A stretch of DNA of 64,000 nt, taken from NCBI RefSeq assembly GCF_000006405.1, contig NW_003200768.1, positions 248,039 to 312,038 of the forward strand. Direction: 5' to 3'. This DNA is from Perkinsus marinus ATCC 50983. Its lineage: Eukaryota > Perkinsozoa > Perkinsida > Perkinsidae. Shown here piece by piece: positions 32,779 through 43,208 of the stretch (its first letter is position 1; each line of letters starts with the position of its first letter). A program made the translations under genes and the position numbers. Under the pieces are notes generated by a model. It was not told where the DNA came from, searched no databases, and worked only from the letters and a program-made list of their open reading frames with translations.

Positions 32779-35700
32779 TTAATCTGCCAAATTGGGGGTC
32801 GAGATGGACCTGAAAACTCCATAGAACGACATAACATCAACACTGAGCTCACTCGAAGGTTCCTCCTCAGGGCCTTCCACAATAGTAGGTTCCTCCAGCT
32901 CGTGAGGAGGCTTCTCCTCAAAATCCTTACTACTCCCAGCAGGCACTGTACTGGCGTTATGCACGGCATACCTGTGAAACGAATATATGTTGTTGTTGGG
33001 ACATACAATCGCTTTCTTCTATCTTTCCTCACCATAGGAGCTCATATACAAATTAGGGTACAACTACACCGAAACCGATGAAAATCTCACTATATTTTCT
33101 CAAAATTTTCATATTGTCACCAAAACATATGCATATATTCCCTTCACACTGACCCGAAGTGCCTACATCTGCGCCGCTACTGCAGAACTGCGTCCGTCAA
33201 CCTCACTAGCCTCTTGTCGAGGAAACATAGTCTCATCAGCAAGCCGGCCCAGCAGGTCCGTCACAGCGTGTACGTCATGCACATAATAGTGTGCTTGTGA
33301 GCCCGACTTCCGCCCCACTGTTACAGTGTATTTGCAATACACCTCTTTATTCTTCGACTGAAACAATACATCGTTTCACAGAAATATGTGTCCCTCTAGA
33401 AATCCATGAAATATACATTCCGTGATAATATGATATACCTTGCTATGATTTACGCTGCAAATAGTTCTCAAACCCAGTGCTCCAATATGGTTATACAGCT
33501 GACACGTATTGGTCATTCAACGCGGCCTAATGCTACACAACCTAGACAATGATACGTTAATTTTTGATGTACCCACAACCTAGTTTGCGGATGAACATAA
33601 TACGGTCATATAAAAGCCTGTTAGTTCGCATAACAATGACCCTCAGACCAGCGAAGTGATAAACTACCAATAAAGAGAACAGCAACAAGGCCTACCAATC
33701 TGCTCGGCGACTTCTTCTTTTTCAGCATTCTCCCCTGGCCGACTACTCCCGACGACGGGTCCGACGCCCGACTAGCCCTAGTCGCTCGGGAGGAATATCT
33801 CATCCACATACGCTGAGTGAAGGTGTTCTCAGCCGAGACTGGGCCGGTAGCTGGGGTACTCTGAAATCACACAGTAAACTTCCCTCGAAAAAATAACCCC
33901 ACTTCAGTGCGTTGTGGCCCCGACTCCTCCTCAGAAGAAGACTCCCGCTCAACTCCACTCGAACGAACTATTCCAACACCAGGAACGAACTGTGCGTGCT
34001 CTAACGAGTCTGGATGCGCAGTCAGAGACACCGACATAGAATTCAATGCCTCAAACATATACCTGATACCACAAACATCACTAAAATTACCAACAACTTC
34101 ATTATCTCACTCATCACTGCGATCATCTCCAATACACATAACGAAGTCTGGCGATTGACCATTTCCCGAAGTCGCCAATTCAGCTAATATGGTCTGGACC
34201 GCCAAACCTTTATTCACTCCTCTGAGCTTAGCCTGAGGGGCCAACACTAAATCGCCTCTTCCTATTGGAACACACTTCACTACCTCAACATAGCCCTTTC
34301 CCATAGTAACCTCAACATCATAGCCCTTCAAATACTCCTCAAGAGACGAGTATAAATTCTTCGCCTATATGAAAAAGATACTACGATAAAAAAGGCGGAG
34401 CGAAGCACCAACCTGATGCAGACCAAAATCAGGATCAGTGTCCCTAAACTGCCATACCAACGCGGATCCCTTATTCTCCACAAACGAATTTTGCGTCCGT
34501 GACACGTACCTATCGCCAAAAATGCCTATAAACTAACACGCCCCAAAACACCCTTACTGTCGCATGAGCTCTCCAGCTAGAGCCTTCCACTCAGCTTTTT
34601 TCGCGTCAGCCTCCGAGGCCTCGGGCAAGAGGCACACCCATCCATCAGGACCCACAGGGGAGGGAACATGAGACTAACGACAACCATCGTTAATCACATT
34701 GTCGATTTCTGCCGTTACTACTTCCTCCTCTTTCCCTTTCCCCGGCGTGTGCCTCTTCATACTGTTCGGGGGCAGTTTCCAGTAGTACCCATGCTCTGCG
34801 GCTAAACCAATGTTGCGGACAGATCCAAACCACTCCTACAGAGAAATATCATCGTTATCAATAGAGTTCCACCCGTGATATGAAAAAAAACTAACGAATG
34901 ATATATTTCATGACTACCGCATAGCGCGAATATTGCGTTCTAATACGACATTTCACGTGAAATGTGTGAAACGCCAATACCATGAACTAACCTGTAATAA
35001 AGACTTCTCCCGCCCGCTCAAAATGACCACCGTATTCCTAGGGTCACTACACAGCTTCGACAAGGCGTCCAATACTGCTGCTGAGGGTGGGTTGCCGTGG
35101 GACATCAACGCACTGGACTGAGGAGAATACCACATCACAGCCACATTCATCGAAATAACACCAATCTGGCAGATTTACGTGTCCGACGACAAAGAGGAAA
35201 TTCTTTCGCGAGGACAGCAAATGGAATTTCATTCTTCATACGACGATGGAGTTTCACCCGTAAAGTGGCGTAACACCCCGTGAAAAACGCGANNNNNNNN
35301 NNNNNNNNNNNNNNNNNNNNNNNNNNNNNNNNNNNNNNNNNNNNNNNNNNNNNNNNNNNNNNNNNNNNNNNNNNNNNNNNNNNNNNNNNNNNAAAATCAT
35401 CCAAAAACCTATAATGTTCCCGGGGGGAACTCGTTTTGAATTTTACACATGGCTAGGAACACTCTCTTCGAACAGTTCTCCATGCAAATGTCACATTGGG
35501 AACATTTTCCCCATCGTTATCAAACCCTAACGTTCCACCTAGTTCCTCTCACCGGCTCGTTAGTTCCTGCATAGGAAGCGTAAGACTCTCATCTAGCATA
35601 TTGAGCACTTTCTCAGTGTCCCACGGATTCACCCTCAGACTGCCTGTCAATACTTGACTACAGCCCGAGAACTCCGAGCAGACCACCCGCCCCAACAGCG

Positions 35701-38700
35701 CTCCCTGCTGGTCTAGAACACAACGAGGCGATGCCGTTGGGTCTTCGTCTACATTCAAAGACATCGCGTAGCGAGCTGAGAGATACCTGAGCGAAGTCGT
35801 GGGAAAATATACACATGACCAACTACAAGTGTCAGCGACAATACGAAAATTTTGAGTTAATTTTGCGTGCCCTGCTTCGTGAGAAAACTCCCGAAATCAG
35901 CTGAGAAGAGCGAACATATATTCCACCAACACTGCTCAGGAGTGTTACTTTCGTGATCCATGAAGGAGTGGTACGATAGCAAAGTTGAACATCGACCGTA
36001 CTGATTTTTTCGAGACATTTACCGGGAGAAAATCCAGTTATGGAGCACGTTAAGAGGTGAGGCCCTCAAAAGATACTGTGGGGCTCGCATGGCCATACCC
36101 ACTGAAAACCGCCAGGGGCCCGCCGGCCGGGCCCAAAAGGCAAAACGTCTGATGGAGCCAGCCCCCTCTCACAGAGGATGGAGGCCGCGCGCCGCACATC
36201 TCCATGTGTTTAGTAATAATGCTAAGCCGTAGTAATAGCTGTGAACATAACCCATTTCTGGTCACCTCCTATCACTCTACTGTTGACCACATTGTCCATA
36301 ATATTCAAGTTTCACCCATGAGTGAAAAACGTATTTAACATTTCACTTCGCGGAAGACAATTGTGTTATCGCTCGCGGAATTATACGCCTGATAATTTAC
36401 ATGGACTATTACATCACTTCATGTCGAACAGGTGAAACTCCATCACACAAAGTGTTAGTATCACAATTCACGAGGCTGGTGTTTCCCGATCGGTATATAT
36501 CATTACTATCTCACTACTTCCCAATGGATCACAATACTAACAGGCGTTGATTCCAACCGTCACTGCGCCACGAAATTCCCCCTCACTCAAAGGGCGCCAA
36601 ATTGAGCCCATCCTTAAGACTAGTGTCCAACAACATATCCGATACTGCCATAGTCGCCAGCCGATCCTCTGTTCCGATATCACCAGCGTAGAAGAACACA
36701 TGAGGACCCATACTGTCGTTGATCTCCTTCGCCAACGCTGATATCTAAAAGCCGTTATAATATATATCACTACATATCAACTATTTATACATGAACATCT
36801 ATTCTTATTATTGTATTATAGTTATATATTTAACAGCTGACGGTATCAATATTTCTGCAATAACATCAAAAAATAAGGTATTCCCTACTAGTGTGAGAAA
36901 ATTGGCCCATGGTGAAATAAATGTTTGTTGATGACAACCAAAAATTTTTTGGGGAATTCTCACTAGTTTTCATATACCCCTACCACAAATCTTGTGCAAA
37001 TTTTCAAAAAGTAGTCAGAGAACTCTCGAGTAACCTATTTTCCCAACACTGAGTGACATGCTCGAACTCACATACAATGCTGAACTCCTCGTGACATCTA
37101 GTTTTACAGCCTATATCAACATTGCATTGGTAATTTGATAACTCACTAGTCGAGCAATTTACAAAAATACCAAAAAAAACTCCGCTCCGCCGTACCCTCT
37201 TCGACAAAGTGATCCTATTCTCTGGACTCGTATGAGTTGTTGTAGTCCTCGACACCGCCAGCTGCACTAGGACCACTTTATTCCTATACGCTGGGTACAC
37301 CTTGAGGAACTGGCGGAACGTTCTCAGCTTCAGCAGAATGCCCGACAGCCGTCCCAATCTATCCACGCCACCTACACACAGACCAAATTTTCCGATCACC
37401 GCGAAAACCTCCCCAAAAACTTTCCAAACTTTATTACATATAATAGTTTTTCCAGCAAACTTCGCCTTCAGTTCCTTAATGCGCCTTAGTACCTCCGGCG
37501 ACCTCATCTGGGCCGCAATCAGCTCGAACTGAGTTGAGGCATGCCCCACCGTCACCAACACCTGTACATGACAACACCATTACTGGCACATCCACGACTG
37601 AAATCCAAGAAATCATTCACAAATCTATGATGTGCCCGAGGGGAACTCATTTTGAGCTAATTTTCCAACAAGTTTTCCACGTGAATCTCTTCACACTAGC
37701 AACATTTTCCCCATTGCTATCAAACCCTTTCCCAGAACAGAATGAGTTCCTGGTGAAGTCCTTACCTGATGCCTCTGTTGAGGAGAAGCACTCGAAGCCG
37801 GAGCCCCAGAAACGTAGCTGTAAGGCACGTCCAGCGCAAGGTAACCGTCTGACAGTCTATACGACATGTCCAGGCCCACCAACTTTTTCACTACTGTGAG
37901 GAAATGCCTGAAATTCAACTTAGAAGTGTAAAATTGGTACCAAACTCCAACACAGCCTCAGAGTCTCTATCTCTTCTCATCGTGAAAACCGATCCAGACG
38001 AAAACCCATGTAAATTCTGATCTGTCGTATTATGTTATATACCCCGTTTTTGAAAAATCGTACTCATTCTACTCGCGTAAATTTTCTCCGATGAAATAAC
38101 AGCAATAGGTCACAAAAAGTAATAGAAGTGGTATTGGAATAAATGTTCCCTTTCCTCAGCTGAGCTGGGGCGTTTCCTCACTGAGTTTATATACGACTTC
38201 GGGTAGAAGTGTACAGAAACCGACGAGACTTCACTCGAAATTTTCATATAGTCACCGATACATGTAGTTGATAACGTGCATATTTCCCCACACTGAGTAG
38301 AAGCTCCGAACTGGAGTATATGACACTACGCTCAAGTCGCCACCAAATCAGATCGTCAGAGTAATTCCAAAATCACGCAAATTTTCAACAATTCTCTCAA
38401 AAGTTATCACTGGAGTTTCATCCGCCATATGAAAAACATATTTCACAAACCACTGCATAGCGCGAATATCGCGTTTTTCACCACAAAGTACTACGTCACT
38501 CCCCATAAAACGAGTGAAACTCCACATATCTGTTCCCCCTCTCCACTACTACCTCGCATAGTCGAAGAATTGGAAGCCGACCAAATCAGCAGCCAACAGC
38601 GACTGCATCACTTGCGTTCGCACAGGCAAAGTCAAGAATATCTCCGATGTCGGGAAGGGCGTGTGCACAAAAAGACCAATCTAAAAATACCAACTCCTCT

Positions 38701-41700
38701 ACCACAAAATTGCCAAACCCTTACCGTCGCTTTCTTCGGAGGTGAGCCGCTACTACTACTACTGCCGGCCGGGCTCAAAGTCGGCGAGGAGGGGCCCCTC
38801 TGGCTCCTACGAAGGCCCCGACGCAAGAGCATAGGCACCAGTAGCAGGTGATAGTCGTTAACCCAGTAGACGTATCTGAACCCTGCACTGTGGAATATTG
38901 GAGTTTCATCCATGATATAAACACTAGTGAAAAATATATATCTCACGACGATTGAATATCGCGAATATCACGTTTTTCACCGTGTTTTACGCCACTTCAC
39001 GTTAAACGGGTGAAACTCCGTTGAACCGAAAATTTCGTCCCCGCCCCGGTCGGAACCAAAAACATAGCAATATTTCATTTGTGCAATTAACGAAGTAGTT
39101 GCGACAGAAAATAATTCTTACAATAACTGCGGACTCCAAGACTCAGATTTCATCTAGTTCAACCTCTCAAAGTCCATACTCTTCATTTCACAGTGACAGT
39201 ACTCAAGTTCACACTCACAGTCCTTTCTCTCACACGCCCTCAGCGCACTACCCCCATCAGCATTTCCCCTCCTCTACTACTCTCCAAAATTCGGCAGTGT
39301 TGGGAAAAGATCCGCATTCAGCAACACATCCACATATCGCTGATTCGCGTTCCGGTACCTACAATACACCCGACAAGATTCCGAACAGTTCGATCAGCCC
39401 AAATGCCCAGGGACTTATTTAACTCCAAGGTAAAAATGTTGCTAATGTGATTATGACATTTACATGGGAAACTGATTGAAGAATGTGTTCCTAGCCATGT
39501 GGGAAATTCAAAATGAGTTTCCCCCGGGAACATTCTCGATGATTCCCTGCTTACTTTTCCCACAGTTTGTTGTCGAACGTCATAAGGTCCTCAGAGTTAT
39601 GCACCAGAGGCACTTGGTCATTTACAGTAGGCCATAGGAACGTTTGACAGAAATCGAGGAATTCTTCAAATCCATGCCGTGCTGGCTGTGGACCTACTGA
39701 GGGCGCATCATCATCATCATCATCGTATGCGCAACGAACGAAGCCTCGAGTTTTAGAAAGATCGATCGAGTTTTATAAAAACTGCCAAGCAGACTTCGCC
39801 CCAATATCGCGAACCATATCGATTACGCGGAAGAAGTCCATGGTGGTAAGTACTCACCAGAAACATCTTTACAGGGAACGCCCCTACTGCTACTACTACT
39901 ACTACTACTACCTCTTCTTTTCGGCTGAGGATCACTCGAAAAGACTGGTATACAGTCATAGGGCAAAAGGACTTTGCGCACCTCCTCTTGTTCTGAACAA
40001 TGAATGATAATTTAACAAATTCCAAAACTTCCGAATTGTGCATCAAACAAGTAGTGTTTCAGGCTGAAACTTCAACAAGGCTTAGATACAGTAACGAGCG
40101 ATCATATACCTCGCAGGACTGTGGGCGAAAAAATCTCATCCAAGTTATTCATATTTGTATCAGTTTTAACGTTCCCTAGGATTGATAACTCTGCAAAAAA
40201 TGTTTCTAATGTGACCATGACATTTACATGGGAAAAGCTGATTAGAGAATGTGTTCCTAGCCATGTGGGAAATTCAAAATGAGTTCCCTCCAGGAGCACT
40301 ATAAATTCCCGGATGAATATCTGGCAACCACCTTAGTACCTTCCTTCGAGAGATAGTCCAAACCCGGCCAGCCAACAAAGAGGGAGCGATTCGGATTGAG
40401 CTCATTCTTAACAGCATGGAGAGTGGACATCGACACATATCGACTTGGGTACACCTCAAAGCCTCCTCCAGCCCTGAAGTGGCGAATTTACGGTAGGATT
40501 ATGATCATCATGATGAAGTATTACTTTCTGCATACGAGCACTGGGAGCTGAATACTGACGAACACGACGCAGTCATCCGGGGTGAGCGTAATCGACGCAT
40601 CAAAAGAGGCTGACCGAACCTGAGGAGAGCCAACACCTTACTGCTATTACAAACCAAGGTTGACTATATGATCAATTTCATCAGCTAAACTCATATCGTG
40701 AATACCAAATCTGCCGTCGTCGTAGAAGTGTACAAAACCAGCGAAAAAATTCCCAAAATTTCTTCAGAATTTCATAAACCCGTATTGCCGAGTATTTGCC
40801 TATTCTACCACACCTTGCACCGCTCCTACTCTCGGTAGCGATTCTTGGGAGGGTCCCGATGGCCGTAAAGAGACATGCAGCTCTCCACTGGAAGCGTCTC
40901 TGCCTCCCGACTCCAGACTTGCCGAATCAGCCGCGCCCGCACTAGAAGCTCCCGATGCTGTAGTAGTGTCGGTATGCTGCGGCTGAGAATAGCCAAAGAA
41001 GACCACAGTGCACACCTCCCATGTACCCTAGCAGCAGCGCCGCCCCTAGACAACAGGTAGCGGTAGAGTCCATCGTCGTCTTCGATGGTCATTTCCATGC
41101 CACTCGGTATAACCTAGAAAAACAAATCCAAAAAAACGTTGAAGGTAAAATGAGACCTGTCGAATGACCCTCTGCCCGGCATCAGTCCTCTCCCAAGACT
41201 TCAAATTCCCACTAGGGCCGACTGTGGCGTAAGCATACTCCGTCACACGCATTAGAGGTAGCATGGCTGGCTCGACGGTAAACCAGCAAGGGTAGAGCGC
41301 TTCCCGAATACACAAAGGCAACCCTAGAGAGAAATCATACGTGTTACAAGAGCAGTGTGGAAAAATATGCGTGTGCTCAACTACATGTGTCGGTGACAAT
41401 ATGAGAATTTTGAGGAAATTTTGGGAAAGTCTTGTTGGTCTCTGGGCAATTCCATCTAATTCAAATATAATAAGTAGGGAACCTCCTGAGCTCAGCTGAG
41501 GAGAGCCAACATATATTTCTCCAACACTGTACAGGAGAGATATAGAAAGAGAGCACCTCTTTTATAGTCCCAGTTTCCAAGGGATGGATGGCCACCAACA
41601 ACCCGCACGGTATCGCCGACTTCTACTGCGTCATTGGCGAAGTGAAAATGGCAGCGAGTGAAGCACCCCGGGTCCTGAATGATTCTCATCGTGCTTGTAC

Positions 41701-41824
41701 CAAAGCTGAGTAGACTTACGTGATGAGTGCCACTTGTCTTGAGTTCTGGAGACAGCACACCTGTAGGAGGGAGAGTGACCACATCTGGGCCCTCTGGTCT
41801 CCGGCAACGGGGACTGCTGGGCAT
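32779..41824 (-). CDS. Trehalose-6-phosphate synthase/phosphatase with N-terminal CBM20
   Basis: Makes trehalose-6-phosphate from UDP-glucose and glucose-6-phosphate (GT20) with a C-terminal TPP domain; CBM20 binds starch-like glucan. Some 26 exons, about 1,280 aa. CBM20: exons 41720-41824, 41557-41674 (VRVVGGHPSLGNWD), 41157-41323 (TEYAYATVG, WE). GT20: 40525-40619 (VFVSIQLPVLV), 40340-40473 (FVGWPGLDYL), 39858-39992 (IPVF), 39555-39744 (FLWP), 39281-39358, 38725-38887 (WVNDYHLLLVPMLL), 38553-38680 (GLFVHTPFPTSEIF), 37766-37907, 37438-37561, 37196-37371 (GVDRL), 36587-36744 (TSLKDGLNLAPFE), 35553-35786 (SEFSGCSQVL). TPP: 34992-35117 (DPRNTVVILSGR), 34719-34835 (GLAAEHGYYWK), 34558-34673, 34413-34509, 34111-34364 (CIGDDRSDE), 33903-34062, 33696-33860, 33167-33357 (YTVTVGRKSG), 32779-32971. 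Oddities: Ser-rich insert after DYHLLLVPMLL, about 110-residue insert after GDDRSDE, and no DxDGT motif seen beside the assembly gap. Joins at 40830 and 35150-35550 are uncertain. Confidence 0.88.
32984..33151 (+). mobile_element. hAT-like MITE, copy 9
   Basis: Fills almost all of the last TPS/TPP intron (32972-33166, 195 nt). The right CAGTGT end is clear; the left end is degenerate. Confidence 0.65.
34863..34975 (-). mobile_element. GGAGTTTCACCC-type MITE, copy f
   Basis: Occupies 113 of the 156 nt of TPS/TPP intron 34836-34991. Confidence 0.7.
35248..35292 (+). mobile_element. GGAGTTTCACCC-type MITE, copy g, cut by the gap
   Basis: Left end and 45 bp are present; the rest lies in the run of N. 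Confidence 0.65.
35293..35392. other. Assembly gap (100 N)
   Basis: Exactly 100 unknown bases, the conventional filler for a gap of unknown size. It falls inside the TPS/TPP gene between the GT20 and TPP coding exons. Confidence 0.99.
35398..35530. mobile_element. GGGAACTCATTTTGAA dispersed repeat, copy 3
   Basis: Good copy beside the gap, in a TPS/TPP intron. Confidence 0.65.
35794..35934 (-). mobile_element. hAT-like MITE, copy 10
   Basis: Its left end stops about 7 bp from the splice acceptor of the exon 35553-35786. Confidence 0.7.
36307..36441 (-). mobile_element. GGAGTTTCACCC-type MITE, copy h
   Basis: Diverged copy in the same 800-nt TPS/TPP intron as hAT-like copy 10. Confidence 0.6.
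36889..37051 (-). mobile_element. hAT-like MITE, copy 11
   Basis: Diverged copy in TPS/TPP intron 36745-37195. Confidence 0.65.
37592..37742. mobile_element. GGGAACTCATTTTGAA dispersed repeat, copy 4
   Basis: Occupies most of TPS/TPP intron 37562-37765. Confidence 0.65.
38129..38295 (+). mobile_element. hAT-like MITE, copy 12
   Basis: Flanked by AATAGAAG (38121-38128) and AGTAGAAG (38296-38303), an 8-bp duplication with one mismatch. In TPS/TPP intron 37908-38552. Confidence 0.8.
38412..38523 (-). mobile_element. GGAGTTTCACCC-type MITE, copy i
   Basis: Both ends good; lies in the same intron as hAT-like copy 12. Confidence 0.75.
38900..39019 (-). mobile_element. GGAGTTTCACCC-type MITE, copy j
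   Basis: Both ends good. Its left end is about 12 bp from the splice acceptor of the DYHLLLVP exon (38725-38887). Confidence 0.78.
39432..39556. mobile_element. GGGAACTCATTTTGAA dispersed repeat, copy 5
   Basis: Directly abuts the splice donor of the TPS exon 39555-39744. This exon plus repeat block has a near-identical inverted copy at 61083-61322. Confidence 0.75.
40193..40318. mobile_element. GGGAACTCATTTTGAA dispersed repeat, copy 6
   Basis: Good copy in TPS/TPP intron 39993-40339, next to the donor of the GWPG exon. Confidence 0.7.
40662..40812 (+). mobile_element. hAT-like MITE, copy 13 (degenerate)
   Basis: Only the GTAGAAGTGTACAAAACCA body and weak ends remain; in the intron between the CBM20 and GT20 exons. 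Confidence 0.45.
41353..41529 (-). mobile_element. hAT-like MITE, copy 14
   Basis: Canonical CAGTGTGGAAAAATATG and CCAACACTG ends, flanked by TACAAGAG and TACAGGAG (8-bp duplication, one mismatch). In TPS/TPP intron 41324-41556. Confidence 0.85.
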
Positions 41825-42864
41825 TCAGAACAAATAAGCTGAAAATCATAAATTAAAAATAAAAAACTAAATTTAATAAAAGTTAACTTGTTAACCTAAG
41901 TTGAATACCGATAATGGGGATGGTCGCGTCGCTTCGCTAGCAATTCGTACTTTCAACACCGACAGTCCGTGACCGACCATGCTCCTCCTCGACAAGCAAA
42001 GTATGATTACGGCGACACAGTACTGGCTTCTATAGATATCTCTGTTCCCAAGCCTTGGGTAGCAAGACGTATCACTACTACGCCAGCTTCGACGACGATG
42101 TCCTTGAGTCTGTTAGAGATGGCATGGCTTGCTCGTCAACGCAAGCTTCTAGGCCATTTTCCGGAGGAGAGCGGGACAGCGACACCGATCTTGGCTTGGT
42201 TGCAGAATTCTCTGACAAAGCTCCGCTAAATTCTGCCATATTTACTCCTGCTGCACCGTACATGTGGCGCGGTGGCAAAGGTCGAGGCCGACCTCGTTAT
42301 TCTTCCCCTCAGGGACCTTGAACGCGTTAGTCTATCGCGTTTTGCATGACCGTGCGAGCTCCCCACCAAGGAGTCTATAGCTTCGTCCTAACCAAATTGA
42401 GCGCTGTGAAGTGTTTTGCCGGTGGAGTTCCCACAGTTGGAATGTGTGCCACATCGCAAAGGCTTGCCCACGGGTGCAGCGCAATCAGGTAGGTGGTCGG
42501 CATCATCCTCCTACGGTGTCTTCCACCTGGGGACTGTACGCGTCCTTTCCTGTTCTTTTAGACATAGGCCGCTCAGCAGCCGCTGCTGAGTGACACTGCC
42601 CATGTCGGAGGCGGTAAGCCGGTTCGGAACCGCTATCTCTTTCATCCCCAAATCATGTTTCATGTCTTCTGTCACAGGAGTTCTGTGCAAAACTTCAGTG
42701 CAAGCTTCTGTTGGTAGTGTAACACTACCAACACTACTAGTGTTGCGGCTCAGCATCGTGTTGCACATTCCCCACTCGGTTTGGACAACGCCGCTTATGC
42801 CTCGATGCTTGTCCTGTGACGGTCAGTGACCGTCGGTCACAGTGTGACCCCCTTGCCTTCCATC
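41825..42864. other. Intergenic region between TPS/TPP and the LTR element
   Basis: The part next to 41824 is the presumed TPS/TPP promoter. Plus-strand frames between 41969 and 42600 have coding-like composition (SGGERDSDTDLGLVAEFSD) but no family I can name. The last four bases, CATC at 42861-42864, are the left target duplication of the retroelement. Confidence 0.35.
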
Positions 42865-43208
42865 TGTAGTAGATTGCCGACCTGTACTCCATCTTGCACG
42901 TTATCATATCCAGTGTGAGAGTATATAATGCACGAAGATATGCTGGAAGATATGTGACGGTTTCGTGATGATGAGGAAGAAGACCAAGACATTGAGGATG
43001 GTTTGAGATGATATAATTGGCCCATCGCTTTAGTGATCATCCTACATACTGTTGCATTCTCCTCAGTGGTTCTTTCTTCCTCTGATTCACTCGCCCACTC
43101 GGGTTGTGGATCAAGTCCGTCACCATTCCTTCAACTCCAATCGACGAACTTGCGTTCACTAGTGACTCGGAGCACGAGAACTACTACCCAGTCAAGAAGA
43201 TGTCTACA
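42865..43208 (+). repeat. 5' LTR
   Basis: 344 bp, starts TGTAG and ends CTACA. It appears identical to 48712-49055 over every stretch I compared. Confidence 0.93.

Noticed and set aside
33621-33700. C-terminal transmembrane helix of the TPS/TPP protein
   Set aside because: The hydrophobic stretch LVGLVAVLFIG lies past a donor at 33695; splicing there in phase leads to the true TPP end at 33167-33357.
41969-42600. A plus-strand gene or an older retroelement remnant
   Set aside because: Two overlapping frames have coding-like composition and a Cys/His-rich spot near 42420-42470, but no family could be named and no ends were found. Left as unresolved.
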